Source: Tethya wilhelma (Eukaryota; Porifera; Demospongiae; Tethyida; Tethyidae). Taken from it: DNA of 64,000 bases. Below, one piece after another: positions 34,229 through 45,902 of the stretch. Below the pieces are notes generated by a model. That model ran no database searches, was not told the DNA's origin, and saw nothing but the letters and a program-made list of their open reading frames with translations. The stretch's first letter is position 1. Each line of letters begins with the position of its first letter. The DNA is taken from assembly GCA_964030475.1 (NCBI GenBank), contig CAXIPT010000005.1, forward strand, positions 4,196,650-4,260,649, in the 5' to 3' direction. Position numbers and translations under genes: made by a program.

Positions 34229-35520
34229 TGTTCTATTCAATTGAATTAGAACATGTCGATCTTTATACATGGTACCAGTAATCGTGTGAGTGACGTACTA
34301 ATCTACGTAATTCAGGTTAGTTATAGCTTTTCAAAGTTTCCTGGGAGCGACCACGAACAGGACAGAAGAGAAGAAACGCTTGAAAAAAACTAGTTCAAGT
34401 CATTTTTGTGTGCTAAGAGATGATGTACTTCCTGACAGCTTTTGTGATAGTCACTTTTGTTTTGTGCTTTGTTTTGGCCAGACATGCAGAAAGATTGCAG
34501 ACACAGAATCGAAAATNATAGTTTGGACAAGTAGGCCTGACTTGGACCACAATCATATATATGACAATTCTCACTGTACATTTTGATTCAGTAGGGTTTT
34601 CAGGTGCTCTAAATCAAAGCAATTCTGTTTCTCATGTATTTGAATAAAATATGACAATCTATATATCATTTGAAATTGAAAACCCTTTTTTTGCTGATTA
34701 CAATAGTTCTACCGTATAGCCGGAAATATTGTTGGTGATTTAGGATTGAGTTCAAATCGTCAAAATTAATATAAATCCGCCAATTTTAATATTTTGGCCA
34801 CTGTATATGCATGCACTATGTGCATGCATAATTGACTATAGGTATATTATTTCCCCCCTCATAGGCCATATATATCACTATAGAAGACATATCAAAACTT
34901 ATCGATAAGGCATTAAAGCCGTGCATTACTTTGCTTATGAGCAGTTCTGAGTCAGTTCTTGTAGTAGCTGCAATGGATTCAGTGCCCAGTGGGCTTACTG
35001 TGCTGATCATGAGAGCAATGGCAGGCGGAGGAGGACAAAAGGCTGTAGGAGCAGCTCCTCTGCCTTCTCCTTTTCCCACCCATTTAGGTGGTGAGATGAA
35101 GAATACCACAAGCCATTGACAAAATTGGGACAATATATAGGTCAGAGAGAAGCCTGTGGTCGTCAACGATTGCTAGCAATACTTAGCACTTATAGCCCAG
35201 ATGAATAATAATACTCCTGAAAAAGGGGGACTCTTAAACAAGTGAGTCCATTAGACAGGTTTTCTAGACGAAAACATGACACATGCACATGTGTTGGGCC
35301 TTACAAGTCCACAATCATCTTAGGTATCATAAAACATGAAGAGTATAGGCATATGGCGAACTCTTTCTCTGAAACAAGAATTATACCCTCAAAAAGGAAG
35401 AAGTGGACAGTCACATATACACTAACCACACAATGACAACTATTATTTAAAGATTAAATTGGAACATGAAGGAGAAATCAAGTTTTACTGCATATCTTGA
35501 ATGTTGAAACTTGTGTAAAG
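34229..35520. other. Intergenic, no gene seen
   Basis: Contains a gap (34517), a repeat fragment (34518-34620) and a degenerate MITE end (34713). The overlapping frames at 34816-35166 on both strands are not recognisable. Confidence 0.4.
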
Positions 35521-37437
35521 TCAGCGTTCACTAGAATGCCAGGAGACAAACGTAACCAAGTGGGTGGGGAGTACATTTCCGTACTCTAGTCTGTGATAAC
35601 TGATGGCACGAGCAGCCAAACACTGGAGGGAAATTTGCTGCCTCTGCAATGACCTTATTTCCTTTAATATATTATCTCGATTGTCAGGGTCGATTTGCTC
35701 AGGGTGATTGCAAATGATATCAATTGCTGTTTCATTGTCATAATTCACAGCATCAATATGAGCACCATACTCCAACAAGGTTCTCACACAGGCCACAACA
35801 GCATCGTCCATTAGCTGAACAGCTAAGTGAAGGGGGAAATTTCCTTCTCTGTCTTCACAATGAATTGGGCAACCAAGATCCAGGAATAAAGTGAGAACTC
35901 TCTCCAGTGGAATATCGACATTGAAAAGTCTTTCCTTATTCTCTGAAACATCCACAATACAGTCAACTAGGATGGAAGCACCGTGGTTTCCAGTAGCACA
36001 AATAAGTTCTTGAATGGTATTAGCTATTTGTGCATGTTCCTCAGCTCGCTTGTGACTGCCTACAGATTCTTCAGCCACTTTTATCCACAGAGCTAGAAGT
36101 CGAACAATACAGCTGACTGTGTACTCATCCTTTTCCTCATCCTTCTTGAACACTTTCAGTGCACTTTGAAGCAGAGGCTGCATCTGAGGAGTGAAGCCAT
36201 ACCTCACCATATCTGCAACCGACTCCACAACAAGAATAATGTGACTTTCAAAGCAAGTGTCAATACCATCATTTATAGGCCTATAGGCAAGTAATCTGTA
36301 GCAGAACTGGATACAATCATCGTACATCTGATGTTGTCGTGTATCATACAAACAGTCATTGATGGCAAACATTGTGTCACTATGGTTTTGTCCAAGGATA
36401 CGTTCACAGTAAATGGCGCAGGTGAAGTAGGCTCTTGTCTTGCTCTGGCTCTGCACTATAGCTGCATAGTCAGTCAGAGTTGCTGGTTCTTGGATGCCAC
36501 CATAAATTTCATTCGCTGGAGGTAGACTGGAAAATAGATCAGGATTTGACATGCGTACTGTAACAGCAGCATGAATAAGAGGTGCAGTTCGATCAAGACT
36601 CTCTGTATACTGCATCATTATTGCAGCCTGAAGACAATAGCAATCGTATAGCTCCTGTGGACTACAGTCGAAGGAACTGATCATGATTTCCAACAGTGAG
36701 GAATTATCACATTTGGCAGCCTTCATGATTGCAGTCACACCAAAATCGTTAGCAGTGTTTTTTGCACCAGCCTTAATGAGGATCTTTGAAATTTCACAGG
36801 ATGTGCTAGCGTGAAGTGGAGAGTCTCCATTGTATCCTTTGGCGTTAACATTCGCACCTTTCTCGATCAAAAGCTCTACCATCTTCTCGTTTTCTTGGTA
36901 GACAGCTTTAATTAACGGAGTCGTTTCATTATTTCGGGGATTTTCAATATCCGCATTCAACTTTAGTAGATACTCGGCTACATCGTAGTGCCCACAGCTT
37001 ACAGCTTCCCACAATGGACTAACTCTAGGATTACCGCATGTATGCTCAATATCTGCTCCTTTAGAAATCAACAACTTGACACTTTCAATATCTCCAAGGC
37101 TAGCAGCAATCCACAGTGCTGATGCTGGGGTGGGTTGCCGACACTTTTTTTGCTGGGCTTCTTGTTCAATATTCGTGGGGAAGTTGCGCAAAATGTAGCT
37201 GAGAACGTCAGTGCGTTTACTTTTGACTGCTTCTACCAGCGGGGAGAATCCAATGGGCACTTCTTTCCGGGTTAGGCGAGCTTTGAAAGTTTCCAGAAGA
37301 TGGCCTTCGAATTGAAGCTGGTAAAATTTACTCAGCTCAGTACCATCTTTAATTGACTCAATTACCTCGTGTAGAGGGTCAACATCAGATGGAGTAGAGA
37401 GAGAAAGACGAGGTTTCTTTTGAGCAGGAAGAGACAT
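35521..37437 (-). CDS. FEM1: FEM1-like ankyrin-repeat protein (CRL2 substrate receptor)
   Basis: A single-exon frame of 638 residues. The ATG at 37437 is the first in frame, preceded by GTG. FEM1 proteins bind C-terminal degrons and hand substrates to the cullin-2 ubiquitin ligase. Visible features are N-terminal ankyrin repeats (about residues 40-250: TPLIKAVYQENEKMVELL, GDSPLHAS), a helical middle with the FEM1-type YxxAI/ERILG motifs, and a second ankyrin pair (about 520-580: GNFPLHLAVQ, LLEYGAHIDAVN). The end has the conserved LQCLAARAI...LP..LV.FV..H box that contacts elongin/cullin-2. The length agrees with animal FEM1 (about 620-670). Which of FEM1A/B/C it matches cannot be said; it may be the single ancestral gene. 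It is intronless, unlike its neighbours. Confidence 0.92.
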   Translation of the reverse strand: MSLPAQKKPRLSLSTPSDVDPLHEVIESIKDGTELSKFYQLQFEGHLLETFKARLTRKEVPIGFSPLVEAVKSKRTDVLSYILRNFPTNIEQEAQQKKCRQPTPASALWIAASLGDIESVKLLISKGADIEHTCGNPRVSPLWEAVSCGHYDVAEYLLKLNADIENPRNNETTPLIKAVYQENEKMVELLIEKGANVNAKGYNGDSPLHASTSCEISKILIKAGAKNTANDFGVTAIMKAAKCDNSSLLEIMISSFDCSPQELYDCYCLQAAIMMQYTESLDRTAPLIHAAVTVRMSNPDLFSSLPPANEIYGGIQEPATLTDYAAIVQSQSKTRAYFTCAIYCERILGQNHSDTMFAINDCLYDTRQHQMYDDCIQFCYRLLAYRPINDGIDTCFESHIILVVESVADMVRYGFTPQMQPLLQSALKVFKKDEEKDEYTVSCIVRLLALWIKVAEESVGSHKRAEEHAQIANTIQELICATGNHGASILVDCIVDVSENKERLFNVDIPLERVLTLFLDLGCPIHCEDREGNFPLHLAVQLMDDAVVACVRTLLEYGAHIDAVNYDNETAIDIICNHPEQIDPDNRDNILKEIRSLQRQQISLQCLAARAISYHRLEYGNVLPTHLVTFVSWHSSER

Positions 37438-37647
37438 CACCTCAGCATCAGTAAGTTTCTTTGATACGTATACACGCGTACACTGACACGTGGACCATTT
37501 GCGCGCGCTTTTTCATTCAAATTTTTTGATGACCACTTACCGATTACTAACTAAAGCCTAGCCCCACCCAGTTTTGCTGGTGTAAAATCTTTAATAGTGT
37601 TAGAAACAGTGCCGATATGATCATCACAGGTCGACAATCCCGATAAT
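37438..37647. promoter_or_regulatory. Shared divergent promoter region, FEM1 / IQ-SCHIP1 gene
   Basis: Only 210 bases separate the two divergent start codons, so both promoters must lie here or overlap the 5' ends. It includes a GC-rich 'gcgcgcgc' stretch (37501-37510). No TATA element is obvious. The promoter role is inferred from geometry alone. Confidence 0.4.
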
Positions 37648-39871
37648 ATGGACAGAAACAAAGCAGCCACGGTGATCCAGGCATACTGTAGAGGATATCT
37701 AGCTAGGAGAGAATATGCAAGAGAGTTGCTTCAACTTTTTGAGATGGTAATAAACCTCCATGGTTCTGGCAGGCATGTACCTTCATTTTATATACTATCT
37801 TTTGTGATTGGTAGGAAGAGGAAGAAAGAAGAGAGAAAGAGTTGTTGCAAGTTTGGGAAGGAGAAATCTTACTTGAGAGGTATGCAATCAGTGCCACTTG
37901 GCTGAGTGAATCTAGCAAAAGTAATGTAACATGCACTTTGTGTCAGTCCTGCCTGAGTTTGTTAGCTGGTGTAATGTAGTATCAGTGTAGACAAAACTGA
38001 TTTTTTCTATGCCATTGGGTCTGTAGTATCAATGCTACACAATTTCTACTAGAAAGCAAGTTAAAATGGCTATGCTAGTATAGACAAATTGATTAGTTAT
38101 TGTTAATGAACTACACTCCTAATTTACAGGCACCGTTTGTTACACGAAATCTATGACAATAAGACACTATCCAACAATGAACAGAGAAAGCTGAATACAA
38201 TGGCAACCAGGTATGAATTTACATAATAAATGTGTGTATTGTTGTACTGGCATATAGGTACAGAGTACACAACTAAAGCACTATATTTTAATACGGTATT
38301 ATTGGACAACTTTAGCTTTGGAATTGTGTTCAAAGATATTAAATTTTTTGTCCCACAGCAGTGAGAATAGCTGATTGACATCCATGCATGCCCCAATCAA
38401 TGCATGGTGTTCTGTTTGCTGCAGAATTCAACGAGCGTGGAGACACAAGAAATGTACAAATGGATCATCTCATCACAATGCTGATGTGAGATCCCATAGC
38501 AATGCAACAGCACTGCCTAGTGACAGTAGCAATGTGAACAAGGCTTCATTGTTTGCAAACAATGGACCATTACAGACCCAGTCGGGAGAGTTGGATAGGA
38601 ATACTGCTCAAGATGTTCCATACACAAGAAGAGACTCTCAAACATCATCAATTAATGACAATGATCACTCTCAGCACACGTCACATGGCAACAAATTGTC
38701 AACACAGCACAACATAGAAGACAATGAACACACTCATTGGTCCACTAGGGACACATTAGGAGCTCGTGATACAAGCAGTATTCACGACATTGAGACTAGT
38801 CATGAGGGTAACGTGATTTGGAGCAGTAATGGTAAAATGGAAACACGTGCAAGTAATACAGTCAGTACAACTGGTATTTTCTCTCAGCTAACACGTGATG
38901 ATTTAGGCGGGAGTGACTTGTCGATGGAAGATGATTACACAAAGGATATGCTCACTTACAAACAACACAGTAGTACAATGTTTCAAGACTTGGATTCCTT
39001 GCCCAATTCGTTTGATACCATTCCAGGTCACAACCATAAATCAATTGATCATGATAGCCCGAGTAGAAGTGTTACCGGGAACAGATACCAATTGTGCTAC
39101 ACTTTGGAACTCTCTGATAGTTCAACAGAAGATCTGAGAGACTCAATGCTAACACCAGCGCCAGTAGAACATGGCCACAGTTACTCTAATGCTCAAGATG
39201 GGAACAACTTAACTTTGGCACATCTGAATGACATTGTGTCTAAAGAAGCTTCATTGCCAACACTAAGTGCTCCTTTAGAGTTTGGAAGGCAACAATCACA
39301 TGAACTAGCAGAGGATGTTGAACTGCATCTTGGTTGGAATAATGATACACTTGACTTTCATTCAGAGCTACATGTGGACAATGATGACTGCTCTGACTCT
39401 GCCATTAGAGTATCAGGGGAGGTATGTGGAATAGACAGTAGCTCTTCTGAGAGTGAACCAAGAGACACCCACACCCATCACAGCTCAGTATGCCACGATC
39501 ACAGCAACAGTCCACTGCACGGCATGAAGGCACAACAGCTAGTGAAACTGATTCTTTTCCTAGAGACAAAATTAGACAGTAAGTTGTTAATGGTTGCACA
39601 CGATCACATGCCTCATGTGTTTTTTTTTGTTTTTTTTTTACTTTTCACAGTGCTATCAAAAACTCTAGTGACACAGCTAGAGGAGAGAGAGATACTGAGG
39701 AACCAAAACAAATTGTTACATACCAACATAGAGAGACTAACAAGGTAACACATTTCTCGATATCATGTAATTAGCTTGTTGTAAACACCTTTGTACTATA
39801 TATATGTGTACTACAGGAGGGTTCAGCAAATATACATACCGAGTCAGAAATCACTTAAACCATCAACGTAA
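37648..39871 (+). CDS. IQ-motif / SCHIP1-like coiled-coil protein
   Basis: Six exons with consistent phases: 37648-37746, 37815-37879, 38130-38210, 38425-39578, 39651-39744 and 39817-39871 (TAA). Exon 1 encodes an IQ motif (AATVIQAYCRGYLARREY) expected to bind calmodulin; exon 4 opens with a second (IQRAWRHKK). Next comes a long Ser/Asp/His-rich, probably disordered region. The C-terminus carries MKAQQLVKLILFLE, then TLVTQLEEREILRNQNKLL and IERLTR. This resembles the C-terminal coiled coil of SCHIP1 (schwannomin/merlin-interacting protein). In vertebrates IQCJ and SCHIP1 are joined by read-through, and here both parts are in one gene. The similarity is moderate, so another IQ coiled-coil protein is possible. 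Confidence 0.7.
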
Positions 39872-40306
39872 ATAATTTGTACTCACTGGTAACTGGACAA
39901 TCATGGCTTGCCACATACAATTATACAATTTTCATGATGGCACATATGTATGTATCATGGGGTTATGACACATCAGGTTCACAAGAAAGAATGAACAGGC
40001 GGATAATTTCTGTTACAATATATAGAACTATTGAGTTAGTACACATAAGCATACTCAACAAATGCACATACAGTAGGCTAACTTTAACAGTAGCCTTTCA
40101 CAACCCTCTCTGATGTGCATGTGACATTGAGTTGCACACAGAGTCACCACGATACACATCATCAATGATATTATGAGAGGTATTTCAAAGGATGATATAC
40201 ACTGCTACATAATAGCATGACTGTACATGGACAGTACAGTACACGAAGTTTCAAACAAAACACACATTTGACTGCAATATTGTTGTACACAAAGACAAGG
40301 CCAATG

Positions 40307-42624
40307 TCAGTGTGGTTGTGATGTCAGACTAATCTTATTGATACACCTATAGTATCCATCAGGTCCCACCTCACCTCGCTGAGACAAGTGAACCACTTCT
40401 AGTGGAACTTCACCAAAATCAAAATCACCAAAATCCTAGTATACAAATGATGTGTATGTAGATACGTATACATATATTTCCAGTGTTCACTACTAATAGC
40501 AGTCGCACTGTATATGTAGTTTTTTATTGCTCATGTTTACAACAGTAGGAACAGTTTTGTACTGCCCATGCAAACATACATGGGCGTATAGTACAGAACA
40601 TTATGGATTGTTACTATTAATATGTACAATAACCCCTTCCCACAAAATAATAGAGATGGCCAAACTTATGAATGTACATGGTTTGGTAATGATCATCACA
40701 TGTAAAAGTATACTACATGACTTACTTTAAAGATCTTGGTAGCATTAAAGGGTTTCTTCTTGAGGTACTGACGTACAGCCTTGGGAAGACGACCTCCCTC
40801 TCCCTTATACACAGATGCCGACTCAGCAGCAAGAAGAAAACTGGAATTCATGAGTGTTGCATGCAGCTTGACTTCCTCTCTCTCAAACTCCAATGGCATC
40901 AATTCTGGGGCTTTCTCTCTAAACTGATGAACTACAGCATCAACAAATGCTTGCAGCCTACAAGGAAACAGATAGCACAGAGACTGAAAGTGAACATCCT
41001 ACAGTATGTTGTACAGTTACATTATACTTCCAGTCCTACATATGTACCTGTCAGATGAATCAGTGAGAGAAACGTGTGCATAGAGCACATCTACAGCTGA
41101 TGGATCATCTTTCATACATTCCACACCTTTCAGTGAAATCACAGCTGGTTTTGAACCAAGGTGGACCCTGCATGTGCATGTAGAGGATTAGTGTGTGGTA
41201 ATGAAGACATTGTTAATAGAGCAGTTCCAGCTAACATTTTTCGTGTACCTAGCTTCCATTACACAATCTCTGAATAGTTCTTTGGCCTTTGTCTGTAGCT
41301 GTAAGTGGAAATGAGAGAGATGGCTCCCTTCTTCTCACACACAGTGACAGCATACAATTAAACACAGTCCTACCACTTCATCTTCACTGAAGAGTCTCAT
41401 GACACCTACAGTCAGGTGGAGCTTCTCTTCAACTTGAAATAAATCATTACAAATGTTACTCTCTTTCTGTAGGCATGAATTAGTACTGTAAGTATAACAC
41501 TTATTATGGTAGCATGTTAAAAGTGATGTATACCGTAAATCGTGAAAATTTTGTAGTTGATAAATTTTCGTAGTTGCTGCAGAGTACAAAAATTAAACGC
41601 ACGAAATATTGCAAAATAGTGGGTGGGTGTGCGTAACGTGGCGATGCTATGAAAATTATTTGACACCAAAATTTAACATACAAAAATTTTTTAACACGAA
41701 AATTTTGCGATTTACGGTAGTTATCAATGGTTATAGTATGGCTATGTAGCACATAAATTTGCCAGAATTTACACTCACATCTTTGCATGATTGTAACACT
41801 TGTTGTTTGAACTCTTGTCTGCACATTCTTCACATTGAGAGGGATGGAGAGGAAATGAGTGATGGGCTCTTTGTTCCTGTTGTTCCAAGCAATCATCTCC
41901 AACCTCCTCTTGGCATCAGAAACTGACGTTACTGTCTGGCCTTCCACAACTAAAAGTATATAAACCAGTAGGTTTGAAGGTAAACCAAGCGTCATTGATT
42001 CAGCTCCCTAAAGGTATACCTTCTGAACCAACATATTAGCAAACACTCACCAATATCTCCACTCTTTCCTCTCCCTGGTACTCTGATCTTGCATTTTGTG
42101 TCTTTCTCAACCGTACTCTTGGTCTTGCCTCCTTGTCCAATAATATACTTGAAGAACACTGGAGGAATAGACAGCCTAAGAGTGTAGCTTCCACTGGGAG
42201 TTTGTTCCAGGCCTTCTATCTCTGGTGTCATATCTTCACCCTCATCATATACATCATCTGGAAAAAAAAGAAAATAAAGCACATTAGCCTACGGTAAAGC
42301 AGTCATGTCTTGTAGCTGTCTGTTTCTCAATTTGTATTTTAAAACACTGCAATAAGACAGAAGTCACATACCAGTGAATAGTGGTTGTCTTGTCACTGGG
42401 TCCTCACAGGTGGTGCTGGTAGTCTCAGTGGTGTCAGTAGTGAGGTAGAGACCTCTCTCTGTTCCAGTCCTTCTTGGTCCAAATGCTACATCTGTTAGTT
42501 TACGATAACATCTTCCATCACTGACTGTCATTAGAGTTGGTCTCAGAATTTCGTCAGCACCACTGGTGTGGTACTTGACACGAGGAGGGGGCGGCTTAAG
42601 AGGAGTACGAGCTTGCGTTGACAT
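40307..42624 (-). CDS. ASCC1: ASCC1, activating signal cointegrator 1 complex subunit 1
   Basis: Eight exons on the minus strand: 42624-42372, 42257-42051, 41950-41779, 41466-41374, 41298-41249, 41167-41048, 40957-40726 and 40435-40307 (TGA). ASCC1 is a subunit of the ASCC helicase complex (alkylation repair, ribosome quality control, transcription coactivation). Exons 2-3 hold a KH RNA-binding domain (YIIGQGGKTKSTVEKDT with its GxxG loop). Later exons hold the AKAP18/2H-phosphodiesterase-like domain with both H-x-T motifs (LHLTVG and LHATLM) and the final GYYRC strand. Phases agree except between exons 3 and 4, where the obvious sites would create TAA; a small missed exon or sequence error is likely. 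A 185-bp MITE sits in intron 3. Confidence 0.92.
41533..41717. mobile_element. 185-bp TA-flanked MITE in ASCC1 intron
   Basis: CCGTAAATCGTGAAAATTTT at the left end and its near reverse complement at the right end (AAAATTTTGCGATTTACGG), flanked by TA (41531-41532, 41718-41719). It lacks coding capacity and is in the intron between exons 3 and 4. Confidence 0.75.
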
Positions 42625-43525
42625 CAAAGCACCAGATGTGTCTCTTCACTGAAAATTTTATCATAAATTTTATTTAACGCACAGCTTCACAAGAGCGCGT
42701 CACGACAATAGGCGGGGCTAAAATATTGCGCATGCGCATACAGGACACTTCCTGATCAACGTGCAACTACGTAGTCTGATCAATCAGTCTACAGGACGAC
42801 CTACAAATCTGAGAACAAAATTAATGAAGGCACCGCTGGTGCACAAGCCTCGGCACACTTAGCTAGCTAGTGCACTTATATGCATATGCAATGAAAAAGA
42901 GTGTATGATCATAAGTACTCAGCCTCAGTATCAAGAAAACTGATTCTAAATCACGCATTACCAACCCTTGTTTGTCTTTCCAAGGAACACTAAATGTCAG
43001 CAGCAGCAACATAGATTGGACCTGAGTCTCTCAGTACTGGAGTGAGTCACTGGCCTGATCAGCTGATGGAGAGGCTAGGCTCAGTCAGTAATGTCCAGCC
43101 ACAGACAGACTGAAAATCTATACTATCATCATGTTAATACATAGAAAGCAGGCCAGCCCCTGTCTGTCTTTCCAAGGAACACTGACTAACAGCAGCAGCA
43201 GCATAGAGCAGCATCATGCAGTATAGCATCACTGAATTTAACACGAATTCTAAATAACGCACACTAAATCAATAGGCGTGGCCTCGAAGCTAAGCGCTAA
43301 AAAGAGCACAAAAGCCTCAAATCTCAGCAACAACATCGTTTTGGGCAGCAAAAAATGTACTTTTACAAGATCATTCAGATTTATGAACGTAAGTGCCATC
43401 AATTTTATCGCTAGAGCTGCCTTTCTTGAGATTTCGATGGGACAGACAGACAGACAGACAGACGGACAAAACGACTACCATAATCCTCTGCACGTGCTAC
43501 GCACGCGCCGAGGCTTAATGAAGGC
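42625..43525. other. Upstream region of ASCC1, dispersed repeats
   Basis: Two related blocks (about 42965-43060 and 43145-43220, sharing 'gtctttccaaggaacact' and 'agcagcagca') and a (GACA)n run at 43440-43470 followed by a motif seen near 780. No coding exon was recognised. Confidence 0.45.
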
Positions 43526-44098
43526 ACCAAGGTGCATAATGGAGTCCCACTGTTTGTCTTTGTATGGTGCCTGTCTGTGGCAGCTCAATTGCCCACAGCT
43601 GTCTTCTCTGAAAGTCTCCTTCAACAATGCGCTTAGGAAGATTTGGCATCTCCCCTTTCGTTGTCACACACACGTTCTCCACTGTACTGCAGGATTACCC
43701 AGTCTCTTTAATCAGATTATCCGCCGCTCTTTAGCCTTTTATCAAAGATCGCTCAGATCCCAGAGTTCATATATTCGAAATCTCTTTCTGGACAGTCTCC
43801 AGTCAGCATACTCGGTCCCCGGTTATAATATTAAATTTTATCCTAGACTCCAAAAAGTTTATTGTAATGAGGATGTGTATCGTGGTAACTATATTCGAGC
43901 AGTGAGATCATCACAAGCTGGTTCCTCACCTGACCAGGAAGCATATATTACTCATTTGTGCTGTGACTAATATTTTCTAGCTATTCTCTTCTCCTTTACT
44001 TATATCTAATTACTATTATTAATTTTATGTACTGTAGTTTTTTCTTTGCGCCTTTGGTGGCGTGTATTCCACATAATAATAATAATAAAAATAATAAG
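43526..44098 (+). mobile_element. 3' fragment of a non-LTR retrotransposon (LINE)
   Basis: The plus strand to the TGA at 43968-43970 encodes LYGACLWQLN, FNNALRKIWHLPFRCHTHV and FNQIIRRSLAFYQRSL. This is the pattern of the C-terminal tail that follows the reverse transcriptase in L2/CR1/Jockey-type LINEs. It is followed by a short 3' region ending in an AAT microsatellite (about 44078-44095), which suits a target-primed 3' end. The 5' part is missing, as usual for truncated LINE copies. Confidence 0.6.
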
Positions 44099-44268
44099 CC
44101 TCGGCGCAATCAACTGACAGCTAGCATGATGCACAACATGAATGTATGCCGGACCTCATCATCCAACCAACCTCAAATTCTAGCCTGTAGGCAGGAGCTG
44201 ACCTGAGACTCTCACTACTAAGTCATTGACCTGAGTCAGCCACATGCAGGCAGACTAAAAAATGTATA

Positions 44269-44819
44269 GACTTTTCCACGCGGCAACAGTAGCGATTTTT
44301 TAATGAGATGCACGACGTGTTATGACGAATTGTGACGAATTGTGACGGTGGACACGCCCCTTGGTGGGCAAATTTGTACAGTAGTGATACTGCCAAGCTT
44401 GAAAAGAGCACTTCAGTGAGGAAGGATGCTTCAGCCAACTTCTCAGGTAATTGTAAACTAACTCATACTTCACTAGAACTCTCGTTGGCTTACTCAAAAT
44501 GTTTGTATAGATCTGAAACACCAGTAAGTCCAGTTCATGGTGGCTTTTGCATGCTATTTCTTACGTAATGTGGTGCTATTTTCTCCGATTTGTAGCTATT
44601 CGAAGTTTGTATGGACCCTTCTCCATATTTTATCTGGCTTGCTGCTTCTATTTCCAGTAGAAGGCTCTTGAGCTTGCACTAAACTTAGCCTCCAGTGTCA
44701 GCCAGTACGCTTGCCCACCAATGGGCGTGGCCGTGTCATAACGTGTCATATAGTGTCAAAAAACGTCACTTCCACTTGTTTCGCGCTACTTTCCCGTGCG
44801 TGCGCGTGTGGAAAAGGTC
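44269..44819. mobile_element. 551-bp TA-flanked DNA element
   Basis: GACTTTTCCACGCG at the left end mirrors CGTGTGGAAAAGGTC at the right. Both are bordered by TA (44267-44268, 44820-44821). Inverted subterminal words (gtgacg, ggacacgcccc) occur inside each end. No transposase was seen. Confidence 0.7.
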
Positions 44820-45902
44820 TATTTGTAATTTGTAATTGTGATATTAGCACTCCAACAAAAGGAGCATACACATAGCTACAAGACAAAGTATTCTTAAAGA
44901 TAAATATTAGTTATAGTAATTTTAAATAATAGAATATAGATATAATTAAGCAGTACACATAAAATATATCCCATCTTCCAAGTGACAGTTACAGTGTCGA
45001 TTAGACCGGGCACCACGAATGAAATCAGCACAGAGACTATCAGCAAGGTCGTAATGTTTAACAAATTGAAAACCATAGAGAGAGTTAGTACATGCAGAAA
45101 GAGAGAGTCTATACATGCAGAAAGCAAGCTGCCAACCTTTGTTTGTCTTTCCAAGAGCACAAGCAGCATTGCACTGCTGTTGCTGCTGCTGTTAGTCACT
45201 GTCAGTGTTCTTTGGATATACAGACAGGAATTAGCCTTGCCAATGCATGATTATACGCAGCAGAAGCCTCAGCAGTAAATCCGTTATGGCATGTACCTTT
45301 GACCTTTGCGGTATTTGGCCAGGAACCTTCTGAACGGCGGCTTTATTTTCTAGGACGTGCTCTGTTTTGAGGTCGTTCTGTGAACGACTTTATTACTGTA
45401 GAACGGGCTCTCAGTGAGGAGGTCTTTCTGAGAACGGCTTTATTGCTGTAGAACGGGCTCTCAGTTAGAAGGTCGTTCTGAGAACGGCTTCCGGGGACGT
45501 CGTAATTTTCGTAGGGGGTTTTGTTATGTTTGGCTTGCCATACTCACAGGCCACCCCTAGGCCACCCCTAGGCCCTCGGGCCTCTTTACTGAAAATCGAA
45601 AATTAGCGCGTCACCACAATAGGCGGGGGGCTAGCCTCGTCTCCAGGCCCCCAAAGAATTACTGCCTGGGGCGCCGGACCTGGGATCGAACGAGGCTATA
45701 GGCGGGGCTAGAATAAGTCAAAATTAATGATGTTGGTTGTAACGTACCGTTTAATGTACTATTCACAATTTTGTGCCAAAATATGTAGACTTCTCAGTTG
45801 AATGAATCTAAAGTGATACACAAACGCCTCGGTGATAGCTCAGGTATTTAGATTCTGATCAGTGAGCGGCGGAGGGACACTTTCTGATCAATCTGAGAAG
45901 AA
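44820..45902. other. Upstream region of VWA7-like gene
   Basis: Contains about four 50-bp tandem units (45318-45491) and a 67-base hairpin (45632-45698; outer arms TAGCCTCGT/ACGAGGCTA). The last ~180 bases before the ATG at 45903 presumably include the promoter, with no recognisable core element. Confidence 0.45.
45318..45491. repeat. 50-bp tandem repeat, about 3.5 units
   Basis: Units built on GGTCGTTCTGAGAACGGCTT and TTATTGCTGTAGAACGGGCT. The word TTCTGAGAACGG is itself partly palindromic. Confidence 0.75.

Noticed and set aside
34816..35166. Opposed open frames on both strands
   Set aside because: Neither shows domain features, splice sites or codon-level support.
45632..45698. tRNA-like B box (GTTCGATCCC on the minus strand)
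   Set aside because: It lies within a perfect hairpin and has no A box at proper spacing; judged a foldback repeat.
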